From the NCBI GenBank assembly GCA_937864265.1, contig CALMIR010000147.1, positions 1-59,190 on the forward strand: a stretch of DNA of 59,190 nt. The letters are read 5' to 3'. The notes beneath the pieces were generated by a model. The model saw only the letters and a program-made list of their open reading frames with translations, made no database searches and was not told the origin of the DNA. A program made the translations under genes and the position numbers. The stretch comes from an uncultured Saprospirales bacterium. Lineage in GTDB: Bacteria > Bacteroidota > Bacteroidia > Chitinophagales > Saprospiraceae. This document shows positions 17,726-27,388 of this stretch, in pieces. How positions within the stretch are numbered: the stretch's first letter is position 1; the number at the start of each line of letters is the position of its first letter.

Positions 17726-19388
17726 TTGACAAACTCCCCGCTGCATGCCGCCCGGCCTGCCTGCCGCTAAAGATACAACCACCTAGAAATGTCCCTTCCA
17801 GGGCATTATACCCGTGGTAGCCGCCACCACCAAAGCCTGCCGCTTCGCCTACTGCGTAAAGACCGGGAATAACCTGGCCTTGACTATCGAGCGCCTGTGC
17901 ATCCAAATTGGTATGAATGCCGCCTAAGGTTTTGCGCGTCAATATATTCAAGCGAACTGCAATTAAGGGGCCGTGCGCCGGATCGAGTATCGCGTGGGGC
18001 TTGGCCGTACGGATCAGGCGGTCGCCCAGGTAATTTCTGGCTCCTCGAATGGCTAGTACTTGGGCATCTTTGGAAAACTTATTTTCCATTTCGCGGTCGC
18101 GGGCTTGTATTTGATGTAAAATATGGCCAAAATCCAAGCGTTTTTCCCCCGATAGTTCGTTCATCGCCAAGACCAATTCCTGTAAATTGTCGCGAACAAT
18201 AAAGTCCTCCCCGTATTGCTTGAAAGCTTCCACTGGTGGCGGAGCGCCTTTGTTGGCCAAGCGGCTTTTAATCAATGTTCGCCAGCTTTTTGAAGTAAAA
18301 TCGGGATTTTGTTCAGAACCCGACAGGGCAAATTCTTTCTTGATGATAGACTGGTTGAGGATGAACCAGGAATATTCATAACCGGTGCCCAGAATGTGCT
18401 TCAGGGTGCCGAGGGTATCGAAGCCAGGGAGGAAGGGCGCTGGCAGGCGATTGCCCAGGGCGTCCAGCCAAAGGGAGGAAGGGCCGGGTAATATGCGGAT
18501 GCCATGCTTGGGCCAGATGGGATTCCAGTTTTTCAAGCCCTCTGTATAATGCCACATGCGATCGGTGTTGATGAGGGCGGCTCCAGCCTCGTGGGTGATG
18601 CAGATCATGCGCCCGTCCACATGATGGGGTACGCCGATGACCATATTTTGAGGAACAGGCCCCAGTCGCTCTGTGGGCCAGTTTTGGCGCACCAAATCCA
18701 AATTGCCGCCTATGCCTCCGGAGGCGACGATCACCACGGGTGCCTCGCATTCAAATTGTCCTACGACCTCGCGGCTGGAAGCTTGACCGCGCTCTACGAC
18801 AGAAGGGGCAAGCACATCGCCCGATACACCGCTGATGGCGCCCTTTGATAGCGCTATTCGGCTGACCCGGTGGCGAAACAACAGGGTCGTAGTGCCGCCT
18901 TCGACCTGCGCTTTGACCCGCTGAACAAAGGGTTCCAACGTACCCGGCCCAGTCCCCCAGGTGAGGTGGAAGCGCGGCACCGAATTGCCGTGCCCGTGGG
19001 CCATCGCCCCTCCCCTTTCTGCCCAACCAACTACGGGAAACCAACGCATGCCTTGCGCGTGCAACCAGGGTCGCATTTCTCCTGCAGCAAAATGGATATA
19101 AGCTTCGGCCACTTTTCGAGGCCAGTAGTCTTCCGGGCGATCGTATTGTGCCGAACCGAGCCAGTCCTGCCAGGCCAGTTCCACACTATCTTTAATACCC
19201 ATGCGGCGCTGCTCCGGGCTGTTGACAAAAAACAAGCCGCCCAGTGACCAGAATGCTTGTCCGCCCAGCGAGTTTTCGCCTTCTTGTTCAACAATAACGA
19301 CGCGCTTACCGGCATCGCCCAACTCAGCAGCGGCTACCAGCCCCGCCAAGCCGCCTCCAACGATGATAACGTCTGCTTTTATGGCCAT
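17721..19388 (-). CDS. FAD-binding dehydrogenase (fumarate reductase/ketosteroid dehydrogenase-like)
   Basis: The 555-residue flavoprotein has an N-terminal Rossmann dinucleotide motif, DVIIVGGGLAGLVAAAELGD, an acidic ribose-binding turn (VVIVEQEG), the FAD loop SLGGQAFWSLGGLF and a C-terminal closing motif GLYAVGEAAGFGGGGYHGYN. This matches the FAD_binding_2 family (flavocytochrome c fumarate reductase and 3-ketosteroid dehydrogenase relatives). Many bacteria carry this protein annotated only as FAD-binding dehydrogenase. No signal peptide is seen, so it is probably cytoplasmic. Substrate unknown. Its last codons lie in the inverted repeat at 17714. It is monocistronic. Confidence 0.85.
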   Translation of the reverse strand: MAIKADVIIVGGGLAGLVAAAELGDAGKRVVIVEQEGENSLGGQAFWSLGGLFFVNSPEQRRMGIKDSVELAWQDWLGSAQYDRPEDYWPRKVAEAYIHFAAGEMRPWLHAQGMRWFPVVGWAERGGAMAHGHGNSVPRFHLTWGTGPGTLEPFVQRVKAQVEGGTTTLLFRHRVSRIALSKGAISGVSGDVLAPSVVERGQASSREVVGQFECEAPVVIVASGGIGGNLDLVRQNWPTERLGPVPQNMVIGVPHHVDGRMICITHEAGAALINTDRMWHYTEGLKNWNPIWPKHGIRILPGPSSLWLDALGNRLPAPFLPGFDTLGTLKHILGTGYEYSWFILNQSIIKKEFALSGSEQNPDFTSKSWRTLIKSRLANKGAPPPVEAFKQYGEDFIVRDNLQELVLAMNELSGEKRLDFGHILHQIQARDREMENKFSKDAQVLAIRGARNYLGDRLIRTAKPHAILDPAHGPLIAVRLNILTRKTLGGIHTNLDAQALDSQGQVIPGLYAVGEAAGFGGGGYHGYNALEGTFLGGCIFSGRQAGRHAAGSLSI

Positions 19389-19472
19389 GTTTAATTTTGG
19401 GTTTTGGATGCTTGATTTTTGATCAGTTCCAATAGTGGGTTTAAAAATAAGTTTTTTTTTGACAAAGCCACA

Positions 19473-19752
19473 TTAGCGGGTCACTTCGTGGGATTTTATG
19501 GGATTTTAGCAGGTCACTTCGTGGGATTTTAGTGGGTCACTTCTCGTGCCCCGCTAAATTTTGAGATACTTCGAGTGCCCTTGTGTGGGATTTTAGCGGG
19601 TCACTTCTCGTGCCCCGCTAAATTTTGAGACTTAGAGTGCCCTGCTAAATTGTGTCAGAACATACGGGGGCACTCAAAAATGACCCCGTATGACTCCAAT
19701 CATGTGAAAATGAATTGAACTTTAGCGGGTCACCCCGCTAAAATTTGAGACA
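19473..19752. repeat. Cluster of TTAGCGGGTCAC palindromic repeats
   Basis: Five copies of TTAGCGGGTCAC or close variants occur at 19473, 19506, 19529, 19593 and 19722. The third and fourth continue as TTCTCGTGCCCCGCTAAATT followed by TTGAGA; the fifth has a shortened centre. The copies form hairpins TTTAGCGGG...CCCGCTAAA, and a further perfect 9-bp hairpin CATACGGGG...CCCCGTATG (loop 14) lies between copies four and five. GGGATTTTA spacers repeat as well. The cluster fills the gap between the FAD dehydrogenase start and the groEL terminator; no gene is seen in it. Confidence 0.8.
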
Positions 19753-19758
19753 AATAAA

Positions 19759-19795
19759 AAAGACCTGCCAGATTTTAAAAATCCAACAGGTCTTT
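19759..19795 (-). terminator. groESL terminator
   Basis: The arms AAAGACCTG (19759-19767) and CAGGTCTTT (19787-19795) form a stem which, read on the minus strand, is followed by TTTTATT. It lies 26 bases past the groEL stop and is a convincing intrinsic terminator. Confidence 0.85.
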
Positions 19796-19820
19796 GCTGC
19801 TTATAGATGTGTTGTTGCGA

Positions 19821-21458
<1,638 letters not shown>

Positions 21459-21523
21459 TTATTTTTTTTGGTTTGAATGAATAGGAATTAAAAAAAGCCA
21501 TCAACGGACTTTTTGTCAGTCCA

Positions 21524-21811
21524 TTAATTGTCATTTAAAATAACGAGAATGTCGTCCTCACGCATAATGAGGTACTCATCGCCATTGAAACTGACTTCTT
21601 GTCCGGCGTATTTGCCATACAAAATGCGATCGCCGGTTTTTACGGTCATTGGGTGGTCTTGTTTTCCAGGTCCAACGGCTACGACCTCGCCTTGCTGAGG
21701 CTTTTCCTTGGCGGTATCGGGGATAATGATTCCGCCTTTCGTCATTTCTTCCGCTGGTAGCGGCTTGATTACTACACGATCATTGATTGGTTGGAATGTT
21801 GTTGTACTCAT
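21524..21811 (-). CDS. groS: Co-chaperonin GroES
   Basis: The protein is 95 residues from the ATG at 21811 ([20 protein letters not shown]). The frame is open further upstream, but only this start gives the usual GroES length. The mobile-loop region ([20 protein letters not shown]) and the conserved [14 protein letters not shown] are clear. It caps the GroEL ring. It is first gene of the groES-groEL operon on the minus strand. A REP-like element (21929) lies upstream. Confidence 0.96.
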   Translation of the reverse strand: MSTTTFQPINDRVVIKPLPAEEMTKGGIIIPDTAKEKPQQGEVVAVGPGKQDHPMTVKTGDRILYGKYAGQEVSFNGDEYLIMREDDILVILNDN

Positions 21812-21928
21812 CTGTTTGACCATTTTTTTATTCTGCCATAGCAAGTTGAATGCCAAACCCTGGCGTCGGAAAAAATGACAGTTTAGAGTGGAAAAGATGG
21901 CAGGGGAAGGGAGGGGTTTCGGGTTTCT

Positions 21929-21985
21929 GCCCGTTTAATCCCGCTGAAGCATATAGGCATCAGCAGGATCGGACGTGAGCAGGCA
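21929..21985. repeat. REP-like element, copy B (degenerate)
   Basis: CTGCCCGTTTAATCCCGCTG, then AAGCATATAGGCATCAGCAG and GATCGGACG, align with the inner hairpin region of copy A at 12053 (TCCCGCTGAGCGTATCGGCC, then TCAGCGGGATC). The palindrome is weakened by substitutions. It lies between groES and the divergent hypothetical gene at 22036. Confidence 0.55.
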
Positions 21986-22035
21986 AAACTTGAAAAATTA
22001 AAGCTAATTTAGCGAATCCATTCCAAGATAGTGTC

Positions 22036-22635
22036 ATGAAGCTCAGTGATCCATTCAGCTATACCAACAGGCAGGGAAAGACCCATTACGTTAAAATGGT
22101 ATCAACCGGCAAAGGTGGCGTTCGATACTATTTAACGCAAGACCCCAATTCCAATGACTTAATTGAAAGTATTCCTGATGGCTTTGAGGTCGTAGAATAT
22201 CCCTATGATGGCAGGGTCGTTGTCAGAAAAGCGATACCAATTAAGACCACACAAGAAGAGCGAGCAATAGTGCAATCGGCTATGGATAACTTTTCACCGG
22301 TAAAGGACTTCCTGATTACTGCTGAAGATACCAGTATTAGTATTCATATTTCACAGTTTAGCCATTATTTTGATGGCTTATATCCTACGGCGGAAGAGGT
22401 TCAGCAAAGTTACGGTGATAGTATCCACTTATGGAAGCAGTATGATTGGATAATGACCTTTGCCTTGATAGACCCTCAAAAACGAAAGTTCCAGGTTATC
22501 CGTAAGGCCAGTTTTCGTTACGATGCTGTACCTATTGGCGAAGGCACGGATTTAAAGGCTTTGGCTGAAAAGTATTGCTATCATGTTGGTCGGGCATCTT
22601 TACTGGATTTTTGGATACCGGGAGAGGAGGAATGA
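22036..22635 (+). CDS. Hypothetical protein
   Basis: The 199-residue protein begins MKLSDPFSYTNRQGKTHYVK. It has no signal peptide or membrane segment and no motif I recognise. A basic, strand-rich first half includes TGKGGVRYYLTQ and PYDGRVVVRKAIPI. The second half is richer in aromatics (HISQFSHYFDGLY, WKQYDWIMTFALIDPQKRKF), with CYHVGRASLLDFW near the end. It is flanked by a REP-like element upstream and the CRISPR-like unit 10 bp downstream. Its lower GC content than the neighbours hints at acquisition, but this is only an impression from reading. Confidence 0.65.
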   Translation: MKLSDPFSYTNRQGKTHYVKMVSTGKGGVRYYLTQDPNSNDLIESIPDGFEVVEYPYDGRVVVRKAIPIKTTQEERAIVQSAMDNFSPVKDFLITAEDTSISIHISQFSHYFDGLYPTAEEVQQSYGDSIHLWKQYDWIMTFALIDPQKRKFQVIRKASFRYDAVPIGEGTDLKALAEKYCYHVGRASLLDFWIPGEEE

Positions 22636-22641
22636 GGGGGG

Positions 22642-22738
22642 GGCGTAATCCCATCCTGATTCAATTGCGAGTCAAACATTACAGACAAAGACGAAATTAT
22701 TGAGTATTGTTTCAATCCCATCCTGATTCAATTGCGAG
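22642..22738 (+). CRISPR. Minimal CRISPR-like unit: two 30-bp repeats, one 37-bp spacer
   Basis: A 30-base sequence at 22709-22738, GTTTCAATCCCATCCTGATT plus CAATTGCGAG, is repeated at 22642-22671. The last 25 bases are identical and the first 5 degenerate. The 37 bases between are unique. The start GTTTCAATCCC, the repeat/spacer sizes and one decayed terminal repeat all fit a type I-B/III-like CRISPR repeat. No cas gene is in the window. The right-hand repeat overlaps the 3' end of the CHAT gene and contains its TGA stop (22730-22728, minus). With only two copies, a chance local duplication cannot be ruled out. Confidence 0.6.
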
Positions 22739-25700
22739 GAGATCGGATCGGAAATTTCGGCCTAATCATTACCTTGCCTGAAACCCAAAACCAGCCCCAT
22801 CCCGCCACCAGCGCCCCCATGCCCAGCAGCACCCAGCCCCACCAGGGCAGGTGCCCGCCTTTAGGAGGCACAATTAGCGGTGCCGTATCGCCTACGTTGA
22901 CGAATGCGGCCCAATAGTAAGGGTGTTTTTGGACGCCGGGCAGCGCTAGGTATTGCAACTTGGCTTGGCGCAGCGCCTCACACTTGGGGACACCCTGCGC
23001 AAGCGCGGCGTAATACGCATCCATGATCATGGAAGTGGCGACATCCTGGGCTTCCCAAAGGCTCATGGTGATGGCTGAGCAGCCCGTGTGCAGGAAGCCA
23101 CTGGCCAGACTCATCACCCCTTCGCCCTGTACAAATTGCCCATAACCGGTTTCGCAGGCGCTCAGCACGACCAAGCGGGCGCGGAGCAGCATGTTGTACA
23201 ATTCGTAGGTATGTAGCTGGCCATCTTCCCCGCCATCGGATAATTTTTGGAATAGCAATTTGGAGTAAAGGGGATTTTGGTGGTCGGCCAAACCATGAGT
23301 GGCCAGATGAATGAGGTCATATTGAGCGACCTGTTTCTTGAACTCGGCTTCTGTTGCTGCACTGCCTTGAAAGTGCGCTCCCGCTTTGAAGTGCTTGGCC
23401 AGCGTTTCGATTTCTCTTCGTGTACCGGGTAGCGGGGTGATACCTGCATCGTCTCTGGTGGTGTTGGTAGCTAAACTATTGTCATAGAACGGCGCAAATG
23501 CCAAGTACTTGACGGAGGCAGGTGGCGGCTCGGCGGAGGTAGTGGCTTTCAGCAGCAAGGCAGCCGAAAACCCGTAGTTGAGTTGAAAATGGCGGAGCAG
23601 GTAGTCCGGTTGGCTGTAATTGACCTGTGGCTGCCGAAAAGGTTGTCGCAATAAGGTTTCAAATGGCAGGTAGTTGAGGGTTTGATCGGGGATGATGGTC
23701 AGTTGGCCGCTGTCTTTTTCCGACAATACAGGCGCCAGTAATTGTCGGTATTGCGCATGGGCTTGTTCTGTGAATTGAAAAAAATCGGTCTCAAAAGCAG
23801 CTTGCGGTGCTTGTGCCAGCAGGGCGCGGAGCTGAAAGATTTGTGCCTCAAAGTCGGAAGGCTTGGCAAAAACATGGTATTTTTTACCGCCTGGGGCTAA
23901 ATCAAACACATACACGCTGCTGTCCCCAACAAAATACTCGATCAAACGCCCGTGGTTGGGCAGCCATTTTTCCCGAAGGGCTACCAGGTCAATGGATGGC
24001 GGATGGAATTTCAAGTCATAGTATTCTGGGTAGTTTTTTTCTAGTTCGGTTTCCAATTGTTCGAGCTGCCGTTTTAATTCAAATAGGCGTTCTTGCCACA
24101 GCCTCAATTTGAGTGTATCCCCATTTTCCCGGCTGTTTTCTTCAAAATACTGTTTTTGAAAAAAAGCAATATCGCGTTTCAATTCCTTTTCCATTAACCG
24201 GATGCTGTCGGGAATATTGAGGAAGAGCTTGACCTCTGAGTTGCGGATGCGTTCGAGCAGCAAAACAGCTTTGCTTTTTTCGGCAAACTCAAAAGCCAGG
24301 TCGAAATATTGTTCGCCAGGTGATTGTTCCTCCAATAAAAAACACAATTGGATGGCTTGCTCGTACAACTGTCGGCTGCGTTTTAACAAAAACTGCTTGG
24401 AACCCACCGCTTGGTATTCTCCCAACATCTGGTCGATCAGGCTGGCGATTTGCCGATACCCTTGCAGCGCTTCTAGTAATTGTCCGTTTTGCTGAAGGAA
24501 GGCGGCTTTGATCTCCAGCGCTTCGATGGCCACACGCTTATCGCTGATGCTCTGGTCTTGTCCTTGCGGCAGATAGCCTAAAATACCCAGGGCATCTTCC
24601 GCCACCGAAGCCGCCCATGCCGACTTTCCGGCTTGCTGATGAATGCGTGCCAACAACACCAAATGTTCGGCCAACCCCGGGTGCTTGGTGCCATACATTT
24701 TTTCAAAAGCTGCTTTGGCTTTTTCTGCCCATTGTAATGCTTTGGCAAATTGCCCTTTTATCAGGTAAGCTTCGGCCTGCCGTTGGAGAATGGCGGTATG
24801 AGCTGGGCTGTCGGTTACAGCTATTTTTTGAGCCTGTTGTAAATACGTCAAGGCGCTATCGGCCTGTTCTTGTAGCAAATAATTGCGTGCGATGGCGTTG
24901 AAAGTAAGTAAAATATTTTCATTGGCGCTGGTTTCGGGTGTTTTGCTCAGTATTGACAGGCTTTGTTGTAACACGCTCAGCGACTGACTTTGTTCGCCTT
25001 TTAAGGCTCGACACAAAGCCAGGTTGATAAGCGATAAGGCCCTACTTTCTTGGGTATCCGCATTGGCTTTCTTTAATAAAAGAGCTTGGTCGTGGTATTC
25101 AATCGCTTGGTCGTAATCGCCACGGGTGTAGTAAACCGCACCAATGTTGTTGTAAATGCCGGCTATCAGCAGCGAGTCGTCTCTGTTTTTATGGGGCTTT
25201 CCCAAGCGAATCTGTAAAGCTTCTTTAGCTATATCGAGCGCTTTATCGTAGTCTCCCAGGGTATCGTAGAGTACCCCAAAGAGGTGGAATACCAGCGAAT
25301 TCAGGTCTTCATCTGTTATTTGGTGGTTTTTAATGTATTCCAGTGCTGTCCGCAAATGGGCATCCATGTCGGCGTATGCTCCCTGATAAAAAGCGATGAC
25401 GGATTCGCCCAATTCGGCGTATGCGGCTTTCACCCAAAGCTTATTGGCCTCAAATATGGGTTGGGAGGTCTGAAAAAACCAATAAGCACTGTCAAAATTG
25501 CCCTGTATTAAATATTGTTCTGCCTTATTAGCGTAGGCATAGCCCAGCAAGCTATCTTGTTTGGGTAAAAACTTACTTGCAAATTTGATCGCCCGGTCAG
25601 AAAAGATTAAGGATTTTTCGACTTCGTTATTGAAAGAATAATTACCGGCGATGTCATTGAGTACATAAACGTATTCTCTCCATTGTTGCTCTTTCAAATA

Positions 25701-25916
25701 GACCTGAGCAGCCTGTTCCAGTATGTCAATAGCCGCGATGTAGAAGCCATTTTCAAATAAAGTATCGGCTTCTTGTTCCCAGCGTTTGGCCTGCTCCAAA
25801 AGCGGATGGCCCGCTGAGGGTTCAGCAGGCGATCCGTTATCCTGGCCATTTTGCCAGGCCCAAAATGAAGTGATGAGGCATAGCCCCACCAGGAGGCTTG
25901 CCGTTTTTCGGAACAT
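22728..25916 (-). CDS. TPR-CHAT protein (caspase-like fold) with C-terminal membrane anchor
   Basis: The 1062-residue protein has a signal peptide (MFRKTASLLVGLCLITSFWA), then about 12 TPR-like repeats (about residues 40-520), a coiled-coil-like stretch (about 560-660) and a C-terminal CHAT domain. The His-Cys dyad of the caspase-like family is visible: His about 874 in IHLATHGLADHQN and Cys about 921 in VVLSACETGYGQFVQGEGV. A hydrophobic segment WWGWVLLGMGALVAGWGWFW (about 1025-1045) and a short basic tail follow. So the protease-like domain would lie outside the inner membrane. CHAT proteins act as proteases in several regulated systems (for example Craspase with type III-E CRISPR), but the TPR-CHAT class in this phylum is uncharacterised. 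It is the second gene of an operon after the lipoprotein gene (15-bp gap). Confidence 0.88.
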   Translation of the reverse strand: MFRKTASLLVGLCLITSFWAWQNGQDNGSPAEPSAGHPLLEQAKRWEQEADTLFENGFYIAAIDILEQAAQVYLKEQQWREYVYVLNDIAGNYSFNNEVEKSLIFSDRAIKFASKFLPKQDSLLGYAYANKAEQYLIQGNFDSAYWFFQTSQPIFEANKLWVKAAYAELGESVIAFYQGAYADMDAHLRTALEYIKNHQITDEDLNSLVFHLFGVLYDTLGDYDKALDIAKEALQIRLGKPHKNRDDSLLIAGIYNNIGAVYYTRGDYDQAIEYHDQALLLKKANADTQESRALSLINLALCRALKGEQSQSLSVLQQSLSILSKTPETSANENILLTFNAIARNYLLQEQADSALTYLQQAQKIAVTDSPAHTAILQRQAEAYLIKGQFAKALQWAEKAKAAFEKMYGTKHPGLAEHLVLLARIHQQAGKSAWAASVAEDALGILGYLPQGQDQSISDKRVAIEALEIKAAFLQQNGQLLEALQGYRQIASLIDQMLGEYQAVGSKQFLLKRSRQLYEQAIQLCFLLEEQSPGEQYFDLAFEFAEKSKAVLLLERIRNSEVKLFLNIPDSIRLMEKELKRDIAFFQKQYFEENSRENGDTLKLRLWQERLFELKRQLEQLETELEKNYPEYYDLKFHPPSIDLVALREKWLPNHGRLIEYFVGDSSVYVFDLAPGGKKYHVFAKPSDFEAQIFQLRALLAQAPQAAFETDFFQFTEQAHAQYRQLLAPVLSEKDSGQLTIIPDQTLNYLPFETLLRQPFRQPQVNYSQPDYLLRHFQLNYGFSAALLLKATTSAEPPPASVKYLAFAPFYDNSLATNTTRDDAGITPLPGTRREIETLAKHFKAGAHFQGSAATEAEFKKQVAQYDLIHLATHGLADHQNPLYSKLLFQKLSDGGEDGQLHTYELYNMLLRARLVVLSACETGYGQFVQGEGVMSLASGFLHTGCSAITMSLWEAQDVATSMIMDAYYAALAQGVPKCEALRQAKLQYLALPGVQKHPYYWAAFVNVGDTAPLIVPPKGGHLPWWGWVLLGMGALVAGWGWFWVSGKVMIRPKFPIRSPRN

Positions 25917-25931
25917 TAAGCGATTGTTTCT

Positions 25932-26465
25932 TTAGTTGCCGCAAGGCAAACTGAGGGTCAAGGCGGTCGTATCTTTGCTATTATCGGGCCAACTCCAGTT
26001 CAGGCTTAGATCGACTTTGCTCACATTTTCATTACCGATACTGCCGTTGAGGGTAACGATATACATCCGATAAGCACCAAAGCGTATGTTAGCTGCTGGC
26101 GATGTGCCAGATACCGTGCTGCCATTTTGCAAATATACGGTGGTATTGAGTACTGCCCCCGATGCGTTCAAGTCGGTGCTGCAATTGGCGACGCAGCAAT
26201 ACAATTTATCCACACCTGACGTATCTATAATAGTATAGCAATCCGCGTTTTTACAATTGCCGTTGTCTTTACAGAGGGCCTCTGCCTCTGTTTCATCGTC
26301 CAGGGTACGAACAACTTGGACATTGTAAGCCGTTAATTTGGTTTTGTCGCCATTATTTTGGGCTCGGTCGCCTGCTTCAGAAGAAGAACTGCTATTCGTA
26401 CACTGAAAGGACAAGAACGTAGCGCCAATGAAAAACAGGAAAGGGAAAACATTTTTGTAGTTCAT
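25932..26465 (-). CDS. Cys-rich lipoprotein, unknown function
   Basis: The 177-residue protein has a lipoprotein signal, MNYKNVFPFLFFIGATFLSF followed by QC (lipobox FQC at Cys22), and then a Ser-rich linker. The middle has a cluster of cysteines (ALCKDNGNCKNADCYTIIDT, then LYCCVANCSTDL), likely disulfide-bonded. The C-terminal part looks like a beta-sandwich (VDLSLNWSWPDN). I do not recognise the family. It is transcribed ahead of the CHAT gene with only 15 bp between them, and divergently from the sigma-factor gene, so it is probably a functional partner of the CHAT protein. Confidence 0.7.
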   Translation of the reverse strand: MNYKNVFPFLFFIGATFLSFQCTNSSSSSEAGDRAQNNGDKTKLTAYNVQVVRTLDDETEAEALCKDNGNCKNADCYTIIDTSGVDKLYCCVANCSTDLNASGAVLNTTVYLQNGSTVSGTSPAANIRFGAYRMYIVTLNGSIGNENVSKVDLSLNWSWPDNSKDTTALTLSLPCGN

Positions 26466-26655
26466 AATTGAAAGGGTTTGATGTTTTTATTAAATGCATG
26501 AAAAATTGCTGCCACAGAGGCATGCAATATAGGGAAATCTTTGAAGCGTGAAAAAGATAGAGTTATAGTTCTTCGACAAATCGTGTGATTAACACAAAAC
26601 TTGTCAAAAAGGAGAATCACTTTTGAAGGTAGTTGCTGCGATAGAAAAGCTTCTA

Positions 26656-26688
26656 CACCAGCGTTCCTGTTTTTTAGGAACGCTGGTG
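26656..26688. promoter_or_regulatory. 13-bp perfect hairpin in the divergent lipoprotein/sigma intergenic region
   Basis: CACCAGCGTTCCT (26656-26668) pairs perfectly with AGGAACGCTGGTG (26676-26688) around GTTTTTT. There is no U-tract on either side and no upstream gene to terminate, since both flanking genes are transcribed away from it. It may be a protein-binding operator or leader hairpin. The remaining 26466-26821 spacer is AT-rich with an A-run near 26765; no clear TAnnTTTG element is seen before either gene. Confidence 0.55.
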
Positions 26689-26821
26689 CAAGAAGCGTTA
26701 TGTATATTCCCCTAAGTTATTCTGAGGGTTTATTCCTCCTTTAAAAAAAGGTTACCCTCCTCAGAAAAAAAAAAATTTTACCTTTAGGGCTTTACTATTT
26801 GACGTTTATTTCTCCTGAGCG

Positions 26822-27388
26822 ATGGTACAAGATTCTGAAGATGCGAAATTGTTGCAAGGCCTTTTGAGCGGAGATAAAGCAACGATTGAAAAAATCTACC
26901 AGTCATATTTCAAGGGCATTTCCAGCTATGTTGGTCAAAACAACGGCACAGAAGAAGATGCCAGGGATATATTTCAGGAGGGCATGATGGTTTTTTTTCA
27001 ACTGGCTCGCAAGGACGATTTTATATTGACTTCCTCTTTTTATACCTTGCTTTATGCCATCTGCAAGCGACTGTGGTTAAAAAAAATAAAGAAATCACAA
27101 AAAGAAATGGTTACCTTTTATGATACAGACGAATATATATCCATTCAACCTTTTGGAGATCACATAGAGGAAGAAGAACGTTATAATTTATATCGAAAAT
27201 ATTTCAATCAACTTCCCAATTCTTGTAAGCGTCTGCTGCAACTGTTTTTCCAAAAGGTGAGCATGGAACAAATCAGTGGCATCATGGGCTTTAGTTCGGT
27301 GGCTTACGCCAAAAAACGGAAGTACCAGTGCAAAGAAAAACTCATAGAACAAATTCAGCAGGACGACTTATACCAAGAGTTATTATGA
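26822..27388 (+). CDS. Sigma-70 family (ECF-like) RNA polymerase sigma factor
   Basis: The 188-residue protein has region 2-like sequence (IYQSYFKGISSYVGQNNGTE, EDARDIFQEGMMVFFQLARK) and a region 4 helix-turn-helix (LPNSCKRLLQLFFQKVSMEQ, ISGIMGFSSVAYAKKRKYQC). The layout is that of ECF sigma factors. Its stop overlaps the start of the following membrane TPR gene as ATGA (27385-27388), so the two are translationally coupled and the downstream protein is a likely anti-sigma or partner. It is divergent from the lipoprotein-CHAT operon, a likely target. That last link is inference from position. Confidence 0.88.
   Translation: MVQDSEDAKLLQGLLSGDKATIEKIYQSYFKGISSYVGQNNGTEEDARDIFQEGMMVFFQLARKDDFILTSSFYTLLYAICKRLWLKKIKKSQKEMVTFYDTDEYISIQPFGDHIEEEERYNLYRKYFNQLPNSCKRLLQLFFQKVSMEQISGIMGFSSVAYAKKRKYQCKEKLIEQIQQDDLYQELL

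Noticed and set aside
21812-22035. CIRCE/HrcA site before groES
   Set aside because: No TTAGCACTC-N9-GAGTGCTAA or close variant is present; only a degenerate REP-like element lies there.
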